From Anaerolineales bacterium UBA2029 (lineage in GTDB: Bacteria > Chloroflexota > Anaerolineae > Aggregatilineales > Aggregatilineaceae), in the NCBI GenBank assembly GCA_002332795.1, contig DDBP01000105.1, forward strand, positions 1 to 17,792: 17,792 nt of DNA, written 5' to 3'. Numbering within the stretch: the stretch's first letter is position 1; each line of letters opens with the position of its first letter. This document shows positions 1 through 7,708 of this stretch, in pieces. Made by a program: the position numbers and the translations under genes. A model generated the notes under the pieces. The model worked only from the letters and a program-made list of their open reading frames with translations, was not told the DNA's origin and ran no database searches.

Positions 1-2534
1 CCATCGAGAACCTCGACCCGATGGGCATTCACACCGGCGACTCGATCACCGTCGCCCCGGCAATGACTCTGATCGACCGCGAATACCAGCGGCTGCGCGA
101 TATGGCGCGCGCCGTAATGACCGTTGTCGGCGTCGAAACCGGCGGGTCGAATGTGCAGTTTGCCGTTAACCCGGATGATGGGCGCGTGCTGGTGATTGAG
201 ATGAACCCGCGTGTCAGCCGCTCGTCGGCCCTAGCGAGCAAGGCCACCGGCGTCCCCATTGCCAAGCTGGCAGCGCTGCTGGCCGTCGGCTATACGCTGG
301 ACGAACTGCGCAACGAGATCACACGCACTACCGTCGCCGCCTTCGAACCGAGCATTGACTACGTGGTGACCAAGCTCCCGCGCTGGGCGTTTGAGAAGTT
401 CCCTGGCGTTGACCCTACCCTTGGCCCGCAGATGAAGTCAGTCGGCGAGGCGATGGCCATTGGGCGCACGTTCAAAGAGTCCCTGCTCAAAGGGCTGCGC
501 TCGCTGGAACTGTCGCGCCCGCCCTACCCCACGCCAGAGTGCGCCGTGTGGGATGGTCGGTTGGAGAGTCTGGCACTCCCCCGCGCCGAACGCATCTGGG
601 CGCTGTGGGAAGCGTTGCGTGCAGGACATAGCCCCGACGAACTATCCGCCATCAGCCGGATTGATCCCTGGTTTCTGGCGCAGTTGAGCGAAATCGTGGA
701 GATGGAGCAGCAGATCGCCTCGTACGAGACGCCCGACGCGCTGCCTGTTGAAGTGTTGCGCTCCGCCAAACGTATGGGCTTCGCGGACAGTCACATTGCC
801 GCCCTGCTAAGCAGAGGCGATCAGCCGGTGACCGAAGCTGAAGTGCGGGCACGAAGGCGGGCGGCAGGCATTGCCCCGACCTTCCACATGGTGGACACCT
901 GCGCCGCTGAGTTCGAGTCCTATACGCCGTACCTGTACAGCAGCTACGAATCCGAGAGCGAAGCCCCGCCCACCGGTCGCGAAAAGGTGATCATCCTGGG
1001 CAGCGGCCCCAACCGCATTGGGCAGGGTATCGAGTTTGATTACTGCTGTGTCCATGCCGCGCAGGCCCTGCGCGAAGCAGGCTACGAGGTAGTGATGGTC
1101 AACTGCAACCCGGAGACGGTCAGCACCGACTACGACTCCTCCGACCGCCTGTATTTTGAGCCACTGACATTCGAACACGTGCTCAATGTGGTCGAGCGCG
1201 AACAGCCGCTCAAAGGGGTCATCGTGCAGTTCGGTGGACAGACTCCGCTCAACCTGACGGCAGCGCTGGTGAAAGAGGGCGTGCCGATCCTGGGCACTTC
1301 GCCGGAGGCCATCGCCACTGCCGAGGATCGGGGGAGCTTCGGGGCGTTGCTGGACAGGTTGGAAATTCCCAGCCCGGCACATGGCATGGCCGGTTCGCTA
1401 GCCGAAGCGCGCCGTGTGGCAAGAGAGATCGGCTATCCGGTGATTGTGCGCCCCTCCTATGTTCTGGGGGGCCGCGCCATGGCCATTGTCTACAGCGAGG
1501 AGGCGCTCGACTACTATGTGGGCACCGCTCTGGCTGCCGCGCCCGGTCAATCGCTGCTGATTGACCAGTATCTGGAGGACGCCTACGAAGTAGACGTGGA
1601 CGCCGTCGCCGACGGGGAGCGCGTGGTCATCGGCGGGATCATGCAGCACATTGAGGAAGCGGGCGTACATAGCGGCGACTCAGCTTGTGTGCTACCTCCC
1701 TACAAGATCTCGGCCTTTCATCAGGCACATATCGTCGAATACACAGAGCAACTGGGGATAGCCCTGGGCGTGCGCGGCCTGATGAACGTGCAATACGCGA
1801 TCAAAGACGACATCGTGTATGTGTTGGAGGTGAACCCGCGTGCCAGCCGCACCGTGCCCTACGTCAGCAAGGCGACGGGCGTGCCTCTGGCGCGTGTCGC
1901 CGCGCATGTCATCGCCGGGCGCTCGCTGAGCGACCTGGGGCTGACCGAGATGCCTCCGGTAGATGGCTTCTTCGTCAAAGAGGCAGTGCTGCCCTTCAAG
2001 AAATTCCTGGGAGTAGATGCGTTGTTGGGGCCGGAGATGCGTAGCACCGGCGAAGTGATGGGTCACGCGGCGCGCTTCGGGCACGCCTTCGCCAAAGCGC
2101 AGCTTGCCGCCGGAGACCGACTGCCACTGGAAGGAACGGTCCTGCTGAGCGTCAACGACTACGACAAGAGCGCCGCGCTCAAGCTGGCCCGCGACCTGCA
2201 GCGTATGGGCTTCCGCCTGCTGGCGACGCGCGGCACAGCAGCGTTTTGCGTGCAGGCGGGGCTGAATGTCGAGCCGGTGAACAAGGTCTCCGAAGGCAGC
2301 CCTCACGTCGTTGACCTGATCCGCGCAGGCGCAATAGACCTGATCATCATCACGCCACTGGGGCCAAGGGCGTACGACGATGGGATGCGGATTCGCACTG
2401 CCGCCGTGCGCTATGGCGTGCCGCTGCTCACCACGCTGAGCGCCGCACAGGCCGCGATCAACGGCATTCAGGCGCTCAAAGCCCGTGAGCTGCACGTCCG
2501 TAGCTTGCAAGATCATCACCGGCGCTGGAAGTGA
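1..2534 (+). CDS. carB: Carbamoyl-phosphate synthase large subunit, 3' part (5' end outside window)
   Basis: Large subunit of carbamoyl-phosphate synthase, which makes carbamoyl phosphate from bicarbonate, ammonia (from the small subunit CarA) and two ATP for pyrimidine and arginine synthesis. The frame is open from base 3, and the residues before the first ATG at 21 already match the family (SIENxDxMGIHTGDS), so the gene runs in from outside. About 843 codons are present of a usual ~1,070, so roughly 230 N-terminal residues are missing. Visible in order are the end of the first ATP-grasp domain (NPRVSRSSALASKATG), the oligomerisation region, the second synthetase half opening with ILGSGPNRIGQGIEFDY, its ATP-grasp (EVNPRASRTVPYVSKATG), and the C-terminal MGS-like allosteric domain (SVNDYDKSAALKLARDL to the TLSAAQAAINGI tail). 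The stop is TGA at 2532-2534. No frameshift is seen. No convincing intrinsic terminator follows. carA is not in the window and could lie upstream. Confidence 0.97.
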   Translation, partial: IENLDPMGIHTGDSITVAPAMTLIDREYQRLRDMARAVMTVVGVETGGSNVQFAVNPDDGRVLVIEMNPRVSRSSALASKATGVPIAKLAALLAVGYTLDELRNEITRTTVAAFEPSIDYVVTKLPRWAFEKFPGVDPTLGPQMKSVGEAMAIGRTFKESLLKGLRSLELSRPPYPTPECAVWDGRLESLALPRAERIWALWEALRAGHSPDELSAISRIDPWFLAQLSEIVEMEQQIASYETPDALPVEVLRSAKRMGFADSHIAALLSRGDQPVTEAEVRARRRAAGIAPTFHMVDTCAAEFESYTPYLYSSYESESEAPPTGREKVIILGSGPNRIGQGIEFDYCCVHAAQALREAGYEVVMVNCNPETVSTDYDSSDRLYFEPLTFEHVLNVVEREQPLKGVIVQFGGQTPLNLTAALVKEGVPILGTSPEAIATAEDRGSFGALLDRLEIPSPAHGMAGSLAEARRVAREIGYPVIVRPSYVLGGRAMAIVYSEEALDYYVGTALAAAPGQSLLIDQYLEDAYEVDVDAVADGERVVIGGIMQHIEEAGVHSGDSACVLPPYKISAFHQAHIVEYTEQLGIALGVRGLMNVQYAIKDDIVYVLEVNPRASRTVPYVSKATGVPLARVAAHVIAGRSLSDLGLTEMPPVDGFFVKEAVLPFKKFLGVDALLGPEMRSTGEVMGHAARFGHAFAKAQLAAGDRLPLEGTVLLSVNDYDKSAALKLARDLQRMGFRLLATRGTAAFCVQAGLNVEPVNKVSEGSPHVVDLIRAGAIDLIIITPLGPRAYDDGMRIRTAAVRYGVPLLTTLSAAQAAINGIQALKARELHVRSLQDHHRRWK

Positions 2535-2673
2535 CAGGCCAACGAGCATAGCGACCCGATCCCCGCAGGCTCACAGGTTATTCTGGCGGGAGCTTGCCTG
2601 GACACTCCCCTTCGCCTGCTGCGCGGGAGAGGAACGAGGGCTATCAGGCGTACCAACGTCACTGACGACCTTC

Positions 2674-2685
2674 GGGTGCGCACCC
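2674..2685. repeat. 12-bp perfect palindrome upstream of the epimerase gene
   Basis: The six-base arms GGGTGC and GCACCC abut with no spacer, giving a perfect 12-bp palindrome about 40 bp upstream of the candidate -10 box of the next gene. A protein operator is possible, but GC-rich DNA makes chance palindromes fairly common. Confidence 0.3.
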
Positions 2686-2699
2686 TCGGAGCAGGCGGG

Positions 2700-2729
2700 C
2701 TGGCATTCTGCCCCGCCCCCGGCTATTAT
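2700..2729 (+). promoter_or_regulatory. Candidate sigma70 promoter for the epimerase gene
   Basis: A -10-like TATTAT (2724-2729) is preceded, after an 18-bp spacer, by CTGGCA (2700-2705), which matches the TTGACA consensus at four of six bases. It lies in the 245-bp gap after carB, about 50 bp before the ATG. A strong Shine-Dalgarno run, GGAGGAGGAG, sits at about 2762-2771. Confidence 0.4.
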
Positions 2730-2779
2730 TACCGCGCAATGACCCCTGGCTCCTGTCAACCTGGAGGAGGAGACCCCGC

Positions 2780-3751
2780 ATGACTCATGCTCTGATCACT
2801 GGCGGCGCTGGCTTCATCGGCAGCCATCTGGCCGAATACCTGCTGGCACGTGGGCAGCAGGTGACCGTGATCGACAATCTTTCGACCGGACGTTTTGAAA
2901 ATATCGCGCATCTGGAAGGCACACCGGGCTTTCGCTACGCCATCGAAGACATCCGGCACGCGGCGGTGATGGATCGGCTGGTGAGCGAGTGCGACGTGAT
3001 CTATCACCTGGCCGCAGCCGTCGGCGTCTTCTCGATCGTGCACAGCCCTATTGACACGCTGGAGATCAACGTCGGCGGCACGGAGATCGTGCTGCAGACG
3101 GCCCGTCGCTACCGCAAGCGTGTATTGATCGCTTCCACGTCCGAAGTCTACGGCAAGGGCGTGAAAGTGCCCTTTTCCGAAGATGACGACCGCATCCTCG
3201 GCCCCACCACCAAGAGCCGCTGGAGCTACGCCGCTTCCAAAGAACTCGACGAGTTCCTGGCGCTGGCCTACCACAAAGCAGTCAACCTGCCAGTGACCAT
3301 CGTGCGCCTGTTCAACACCGTTGGCCCGCGCCAGGTGGGGCACTATGGCATGGTCGTGCCGCGTTTCGTGCGCTGGGCGCTGGCTGGCGAACCGATCCAG
3401 GTCTATGGGGACGGGCAGCAGTCGCGTTGCTTCGCCAACGTGCACGATGTGGTGGACGCCATCGCCCGCCTGGCAGCCTGCAACGCGGCCATCGGCGAGG
3501 TCTTCAACATCGGCAGTAACGAAGAAGTGACCATCTACCAACTGGCCGAGCGCGTCAAGGCGCGCACGGGCAGCGCTTCGGAGATCGTGCTGATCCCCTA
3601 TGACCAGGCCTATGAAGTGGGCTTCGAGGACATGCGGCGGCGCGTGCCGGATATCAGCAAGATCGAGCGGGTGATCGGCTGGCGCCCCACGACTCCGCTC
3701 GACGTGACCATCGATCAGATCGTCGCGCACTTCCGCGCTCAGGGAGAGTAG
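2780..3751 (+). CDS. NAD-dependent epimerase/dehydratase, UDP-glucuronate decarboxylase-like
   Basis: A 323-residue extended short-chain dehydrogenase acting on a nucleotide sugar in the cytoplasm. The Rossmann motif GGAGFIGSH is at residues 8-16, an acidic residue binding NAD ribose follows in VIDNLS (about 31), and the active site has TSEVYG (120-125) with Y150xxxK154. The combination of Ser/Glu in TSEVYG with an Arg in QQSRCF (R216) is what I recall of the UDP-glucuronate decarboxylase branch (ArnA C-terminal domain, UXS), where those residues assist decarboxylation. Other epimerases and dehydratases of this superfamily share much of this, so the exact substrate is not settled. The ATG at 2780 follows a very strong Shine-Dalgarno. 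The 3' end overlaps the convergent membrane-protein gene by 13 bp. No other glycosylation genes adjoin it, although an RmlC homologue lies about 6 kb away. Confidence 0.85.
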   Translation: MTHALITGGAGFIGSHLAEYLLARGQQVTVIDNLSTGRFENIAHLEGTPGFRYAIEDIRHAAVMDRLVSECDVIYHLAAAVGVFSIVHSPIDTLEINVGGTEIVLQTARRYRKRVLIASTSEVYGKGVKVPFSEDDDRILGPTTKSRWSYAASKELDEFLALAYHKAVNLPVTIVRLFNTVGPRQVGHYGMVVPRFVRWALAGEPIQVYGDGQQSRCFANVHDVVDAIARLAACNAAIGEVFNIGSNEEVTIYQLAERVKARTGSASEIVLIPYDQAYEVGFEDMRRRVPDISKIERVIGWRPTTPLDVTIDQIVAHFRAQGE

Positions 3752-4347
3752 AGCGCGCGCTCCGGCAGAAATACGCGCATCCCATCCTGCTCGTCGCGGA
3801 TCAACGCCTCCGGCCCGAAGCGAGTGGCCACCCAGGCCATCCACAGGTCGCCGCCCGCGCCGGAGGCGTTGACGACTATCGCCAGCGCGATCCACTGCGC
3901 CGTCTCCAGGGGCATCCACCACAACAGAGCCATGCCCGCCAGCGAGATCACCCACAAGGGAGCGAGCAACACCCGCACATATTCGTCGCGGCGGAAATAG
4001 GCATTGTCCGCGGTGGTGAACAGCGCATACCACTTGATGCCATAGCGAGGCCGGTGTCCATACCTGCGGATGGTCTGCCCGTGTACCCATTCGTGCAGCG
4101 GCAGGACTGCCAGCAGCAACCCCATCCCCAACGGTGACACCAGCGACGGCGGCGGGTGCACAAATACCAGCGGCGCACCGCCGCTGTGATAGAGAATCAG
4201 GGGCACGAAGGCCACGACAATAGCCAGCGTCACGGCCAGCACCGTCATCACCAGCAGCGGCAACCACAGGTGCGGTTGCGTGATGCGCAGATGGTACGCC
4301 TCGGCGTAGTCCGGCGGCAGCGCGGTGATGGGTGAAGCAACGGACAC
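3739..4347 (-). CDS. DUF3267-like membrane zincin (HExxH) protein
   Basis: Small integral membrane protein, about 202 residues, with a putative metalloprotease motif. Four hydrophobic segments are visible: about residues 27-52, 68-84, 121-142 and 147-168. The second runs directly into HEWVH (85-89), and the last contains a GGD motif that may supply a further ligand. This layout, and the text around HExxH, match what I recall of DUF3267 putative zincins; the substrate is unknown. I chose the GTG at 4347 because GGAGGG (complement of 4356-4361) lies eight bases upstream. The frame is also open back to an ATG at 4452, but that extension crosses the copA terminator hairpin and encodes 35 charged residues that look unlike a domain. 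Its 3' end overlaps the epimerase gene by 13 bp, tail to tail. Confidence 0.75.
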   Translation of the reverse strand: MSVASPITALPPDYAEAYHLRITQPHLWLPLLVMTVLAVTLAIVVAFVPLILYHSGGAPLVFVHPPPSLVSPLGMGLLLAVLPLHEWVHGQTIRRYGHRPRYGIKWYALFTTADNAYFRRDEYVRVLLAPLWVISLAGMALLWWMPLETAQWIALAIVVNASGAGGDLWMAWVATRFGPEALIRDEQDGMRVFLPERALYSP

Positions 4348-4370
4348 GTCCCCTGCCCTCCGAAGGCGAG

Positions 4371-4417
4371 CGAAAAAACGTGGACGAGCACCCTGATCGT
4401 ACCGCAGGTGCTCGTCC
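4371..4417 (-). terminator. Intrinsic terminator of the copper operon
   Basis: On the minus strand a perfect 11-bp stem (GGACGAGCACC at 4417-4407 pairing with GGTGCTCGTCC at 4392-4382) with a 14-base loop is followed, after three bases, by six T (4378-4373). It begins 44 bp after the copA stop codon. It also sits just before the Shine-Dalgarno of the HExxH protein gene, so it may act as an attenuator for that gene rather than as an absolute end. Confidence 0.85.
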
Positions 4418-4461
4418 GATTGGTAGAAAGAGTGTCTGAATCTGCTCTGCAACAGGCGGGG

Positions 4462-6897
4462 CTATAGCCGGACTCTGCGCAGGCGCAGGCTGTTGCCGAT
4501 GACAAACACGTCGCTGAGGGCCATCGCCAGCGCCGCCAGGATCGGGTGCAGATGGCGCAGCAACTCCGGTGCCCAGGCGAAGGGGGCCAGCACGCCCGCC
4601 GCCACCGGGATGAGCGTCACGTTGTAGGCGAACGCCCAGAACAGGTTTTCCTTGATGGTACGCATCGTCCGGCGGCTGAGCGCCAGCGCGCGCGCCACGC
4701 CGCGCAGGTCGCCGCTGATCAGGGTGACATCGGCGGTCTCCATGGCGACGTCGGTACCGGTGCCGATGGCAATGCCCACGTCCGCCTGTGCCAGCGCCGG
4801 CGCATCGTTGATGCCGTCGCCGACCATACCCACCAGGTAGCCTTCGTCCTGCAACTGCTTGACATAGGCCGCCTTGTCGCCCGGTTTGACTTCGGCGAAG
4901 ACGCGGTCAATGCCCACGGCGCGGGCAATGGCCTGGGCCGTGACCTGGTTGTCGCCGGTCATCATCACGATCGTCAGCCCCAGGTTGCGCATTTGTCGCA
5001 CGGCCTCGACGGCGCCTTCCTTGAGCGTGTCGGCCACGGCGATCACCCCCTGCGCCACGTCGTCCACTGCCACCCACATCACCGTCTTGGCTTCGTCCTG
5101 CAGCTTCGCGGCGACTGCCTCCAGCCCATTGAGGTATACGCCGCGCGCCTGCATCATGGCCTGGTTGCCCACCAGCAGGGCGCGATCGTCTATCACCGCC
5201 TGAATCCCCTGCCCGGCCACTGCCTCGAAGCGCTGCGGGCGGGTCAGGGTCAGCCCGCGCGCCTCTGCGGCATGCACGATCGCCGCACCCAGGGGGTGTT
5301 CGCTGCCGAGTTCGGCGCTCGCCGCCAGGTTGAGCAGCGCCTCTTCGTCGAAGCTGGCCTGCGGGCTGACAATCAGGTCGGTCACGCTCGGCTCGCCACG
5401 GGTGAGTGTCCCCGTCTTGTCGAGCACGATGGCAGTGAGCTTGTGTGCACGTTCCAGGGCCTCGCTACTCTTGAACAGGATGCCCATCTCCGCTCCCCTG
5501 CCCATGCCCACCATAATGGCCGTAGGCGTCGCCAGGCCCATGGCACATGGGCAGGCAATGATCAGCACCGCGATCATGCGCACCAGCGACGGCGTCAGGT
5601 CGCCGGTGCCGATCATCCAGATGGCAAAGGTGATCAGGGCAATGGTCACCACTGCCGGGACAAAGATGGCCGACACCTGATCGGCCAGGCGCTGAATGGG
5701 CGCCTTGCTGCCCTGCGCCCGCTCCACCAGACGGATGATCTGCGCCAGCGCCGTCTCGCGCCCAACGCGCGTCGCCTGGAAGGTGAGCAACCCCTGCCGG
5801 TTGATGGTCGCGCCGATGACCGGAGCGCCGGGGCCTTTTTCTACTGGCAGGCTTTCGCCGGTGATCATGCTCTCGTCTACGGCGCTGCGCCCTTCGACCA
5901 CTACGCCATCAACCGGAATCTTCTCGCCGGGACGCACGCGCACCAGGTCGCCGACGCGCACCTGTTCGACAGGGATGTCCTGCTCTACCCCGTCGCGGAT
6001 CACGCGGGCGGTTTTGGCCCGCAGGCCCATCAACGCCTTGATCGCCGCGCTGGTGCGACCTTTGGCGATTGTCTCCAGCAGGCCGCCCGTGGAGATCAGG
6101 GTGATGATGCTGGCCGAGGTCTCGAAGTAGACGTGCCCGCCCATGACTCCCAACGTGATCGCCACGCTGTAGAAGTAGGCCACGCTCGACCCCAGCGCCA
6201 CCAGCACGTCCATGTTGGCCGAGCCGCCGCGCAGCGACTTGTAGCCGCTGCGATAGAAGTCGCGCCCGACCCAGAACTGCACCGGCGTCGCCAGCGCCCA
6301 GAAGAGCCAGTTCACCCAGCCCTGATGTATCCAGTGACCGAATACGCCCAGGTCGCGGCCCATGCTCAGCAGGAACAACGGAAGGGTGAACAGCGCACCG
6401 ACCAGCACGCGCTGCATGTTGTGCCGGATCTCCGCCTGGCGGGCCATTGCTTCGGCGTCTTCGAGCGGCTCTTCCCCTGTGGCCTGCACCACGCCGTAGC
6501 CGGCGCTCTCCACCGCCGCCACCAGCGCCGACCACGATACGCCGGGCGCGGCCCGCACCAGGGCGTGCTCGCTGGCGAAATTGACCTGCACGTCAATGAC
6601 GCCCTCGACCTTTTTCAGGGCGCGTTCGACGTGCGCCGCGCAGTTGACGCAGTCCATGCCGGTGATCGCCAGATCGAGCGTCTGCTCTGGCACGTCGTAG
6701 CCCGCCTTGCGGATGCGGGCGACGATGTCCGCCGTACCCAGCAGCGAATCGTCATAGACCAGGCTGATCTTCTCGCTGGCGAAGTTGACGTTGGCCTCGC
6801 GCACGCCGTCCAGCTTGCGCACGTTGCGCTCCACAGTCGCCACGCAGTTGGCGCAGGTCATGCCCGTCACGGGCAATGTGAGTGTCTTGTCTGCCAT
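4462..6897 (-). CDS. copA: Copper-exporting P-type ATPase CopA
   Basis: P1B-type ATPase pumping Cu(I) out of the cytoplasm; 811 residues, a full-length family member. Two N-terminal heavy-metal-binding domains carry GMTCANC (12-18) and GMDCVNC (80-86). Then come the membrane domain, the actuator motif TGES (346-349), the metal-site CPC (449-451), the phosphorylation loop DKTGT (493-497), the nucleotide-binding SEHPLG (532-537), the hinge GDGINDAP (693-700) and YN (758-759) in the seventh helix. In the last helix the usual Cu(I)-ATPase MxxSS motif reads MALSD (792-796), so the second Ser is Asp. I chose the ATG at 6897, with AGGA seven bases upstream. A TTG at 6936 is in frame but has no comparable ribosome site. 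It follows the copZ-like gene by 45 bp and is the last cop gene before the terminator. Confidence 0.96.
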   Translation of the reverse strand: MADKTLTLPVTGMTCANCVATVERNVRKLDGVREANVNFASEKISLVYDDSLLGTADIVARIRKAGYDVPEQTLDLAITGMDCVNCAAHVERALKKVEGVIDVQVNFASEHALVRAAPGVSWSALVAAVESAGYGVVQATGEEPLEDAEAMARQAEIRHNMQRVLVGALFTLPLFLLSMGRDLGVFGHWIHQGWVNWLFWALATPVQFWVGRDFYRSGYKSLRGGSANMDVLVALGSSVAYFYSVAITLGVMGGHVYFETSASIITLISTGGLLETIAKGRTSAAIKALMGLRAKTARVIRDGVEQDIPVEQVRVGDLVRVRPGEKIPVDGVVVEGRSAVDESMITGESLPVEKGPGAPVIGATINRQGLLTFQATRVGRETALAQIIRLVERAQGSKAPIQRLADQVSAIFVPAVVTIALITFAIWMIGTGDLTPSLVRMIAVLIIACPCAMGLATPTAIMVGMGRGAEMGILFKSSEALERAHKLTAIVLDKTGTLTRGEPSVTDLIVSPQASFDEEALLNLAASAELGSEHPLGAAIVHAAEARGLTLTRPQRFEAVAGQGIQAVIDDRALLVGNQAMMQARGVYLNGLEAVAAKLQDEAKTVMWVAVDDVAQGVIAVADTLKEGAVEAVRQMRNLGLTIVMMTGDNQVTAQAIARAVGIDRVFAEVKPGDKAAYVKQLQDEGYLVGMVGDGINDAPALAQADVGIAIGTGTDVAMETADVTLISGDLRGVARALALSRRTMRTIKENLFWAFAYNVTLIPVAAGVLAPFAWAPELLRHLHPILAALAMALSDVFVIGNSLRLRRVRL

Positions 6898-6942
6898 GCT
6901 TGCTTCCTGGACTCTGCCTGCAATGCTGTCGGTCAAAGAGCG

Positions 6943-7155
6943 TCAGTTTGTCTCCGCGGGCGGATAGTTGATCTCCACCAGCAGCGCTTTGATCTGCTCC
7001 CAGGTGGCCGGATCATCCCATTCCACGGTCACCATGCGCGTGTCCTTGTCGGCATCCACACGCCGCACGCCGGTCAATTCGCTGACTTCGTTCTTGATGG
7101 TCATTACGCAGTGACCACAGTGAATGTTGGGAACTTCGAAGGTCTTGGCAGGCAT
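6943..7155 (-). CDS. copZ: CopZ-like heavy-metal-binding (HMA) chaperone
   Basis: A 70-residue single-domain protein of the HMA (ferredoxin-like) fold that carries Cu(I) in the cytoplasm and passes it to CopA. The metal site is NIHCGHC, with Cys13 and Cys16. The usual Met of the GMxCxxC loop is replaced by Ile-His, a variant seen in some bacterial chaperones. The rest has the expected pattern, with a conserved V-D-x-D strand around 33-38 and a C-terminal INYPP tail resembling the GY-P ending of these domains. AAGGAG (complement of 7164-7169) lies eight bases before the ATG at 7155. It is the middle gene of the operon, 39 bp after csoR and 45 bp before copA, which supports copper rather than mercury as the metal. 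Confidence 0.92.
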   Translation of the reverse strand: MPAKTFEVPNIHCGHCVMTIKNEVSELTGVRRVDADKDTRMVTVEWDDPATWEQIKALLVEINYPPAETN

Positions 7156-7194
7156 GGTGTTTTCTCCTTGCAGCGATAACGAAGGACACGGTGT

Positions 7195-7473
7195 TCAGGG
7201 CTTCTGGGAGTAGCGATAGACCTCGATCACCTCGGACAGCACACGCTCGCGCTCGGCCACGTCGTCGCCCTGAATCGCCGTGGTGACACAGGTGCGCAGG
7301 TGCGCTTCCAGGATGCTTTCGCTCACGCGAGCCAGCGCCGTCTGCGCGGCCTGTATCTGCTTGATCACATCAATGCAATAGCGATCCTCTTCGAGCATGC
7401 GGATGATGCCGTTGACGTGACCAGCAACGCTCTTCAGGCGGTGAATGGCTTCCTGACGGGTGCGATCGTCCAT
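7195..7473 (-). CDS. csoR: CsoR-family copper-sensing repressor
   Basis: Small all-helical DNA-binding repressor (CsoR/RcnR, DUF156) of 92 residues that represses the cop operon and leaves DNA on binding Cu(I). The three copper ligands are all in place: Cys33, His58 and Cys62, with spacings of 25 and 4, the same as C36/H61/C65 of Mycobacterium tuberculosis CsoR. The N-terminal region RLKSVAGHVNGIIRMLEEDRYC is the family signature. I chose the ATG at 7473, with GGGAG (complement of 7481-7485) seven bases upstream. An in-frame TTG at 7518 would make the protein start inside the operator and next to the predicted transcription start, so I rejected it. It is first in the operon with copZ and copA and should control its own synthesis. 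Confidence 0.95.
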   Translation of the reverse strand: MDDRTRQEAIHRLKSVAGHVNGIIRMLEEDRYCIDVIKQIQAAQTALARVSESILEAHLRTCVTTAIQGDDVAERERVLSEVIEVYRYSQKP

Positions 7474-7488
7474 GTTGATACTCCCATA

Positions 7489-7509
7489 CCCCACCCCATG
7501 GGGGGTGGG
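7489..7509. promoter_or_regulatory. CsoR operator (GC-rich inverted repeat)
   Basis: The arms CCCACCCC (7490-7497) and GGGGTGGG (7502-7509) form a perfect 8-bp inverted repeat around ATGG, with one further C at 7489. From memory this closely resembles the operator in front of M. tuberculosis csoR, which also has CCCACCCC and GGGGTGGG arms. It lies between the predicted transcription start (about 7517) and the csoR Shine-Dalgarno (7485-7481), so bound CsoR would block the start of elongation or clash with polymerase. Confidence 0.8.
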
Positions 7510-7523
7510 CCTGTTCAACTCAG

Positions 7524-7552
7524 AGTCTAGCCCCCTGGCAGCAGTTTGTCAA
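7524..7552 (-). promoter_or_regulatory. Sigma70 promoter of the csoR-copZ-copA operon
   Basis: On the minus strand a perfect -35 TTGACA (7552-7547) is followed by a 17-bp spacer and -10 TAGACT (7529-7524, four of six matches). The predicted start is near 7517, giving a leader of about 45 bases to the csoR ATG that contains the operator. Confidence 0.8.
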
Positions 7553-7660
7553 GCCGTCCGATCGCGCTTAGACTGGAGCACGGTCGAGCGCTCCGCTTTG
7601 TGTCTATCGTCACACTGAGCCTCTAGTATTTGGCACTGATAAGCGCTTGCCGAAACCGTG

Positions 7661-7666
7661 TATAGT
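7661..7666 (+). promoter_or_regulatory. Candidate -10 box for the DHOD-like gene
   Basis: TATAGT matches the -10 consensus at five of six bases and is 43 bp before the chosen ATG. No good -35 lies at 16-18 bp: TTGGCA (7630-7635) is 25 bp away. An 8-bp palindrome, AAGCGCTT (7641-7648), sits between them and may be an activator or repressor site. The assignment is weak. Confidence 0.3.
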
Positions 7667-7708
7667 TACTACAAAGTCCCTGTCGTGCTCTATGGCAAAG
7701 GAGCTGAA

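Noticed and set aside
1692..2549. Minus-strand frame of 285 codons opposite the end of carB
   Set aside because: It is a shadow of carB; no motif or ribosome site supports it.
2585..2631. Possible carB terminator from GGGAG/CTCCC pairings after the stop
   Set aside because: The stems are only about five pairs, with long loops and no T run.
2756..4267. Long open frame (503 codons) on the minus strand across the epimerase and zincin genes
   Set aside because: It is antisense to the epimerase and out of frame with the HExxH gene. Composition is His/Asp/Arg-rich with no recognisable domain or ribosome site.
4348..4452. Longer start for the HExxH membrane protein (ATG at 4452)
   Set aside because: The extension runs through the copA terminator hairpin and has no clear ribosome site, while GTG at 4347 has GGAGGG eight bases upstream.
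4546..7179. Very long open frame (877 codons) on the plus strand opposite the copper operon
   Set aside because: It is antisense to csoR-copZ-copA, whose motifs are unmistakable. Its translation is rich in His, Arg, Gln and Asp with no domain, typical of an antisense frame in GC-rich DNA.
7474..7518. Longer start for CsoR (TTG at 7518)
   Set aside because: It would put the operator inside the gene and begin about at the predicted transcription start. ATG at 7473 has an ideal ribosome site and gives normal family length.
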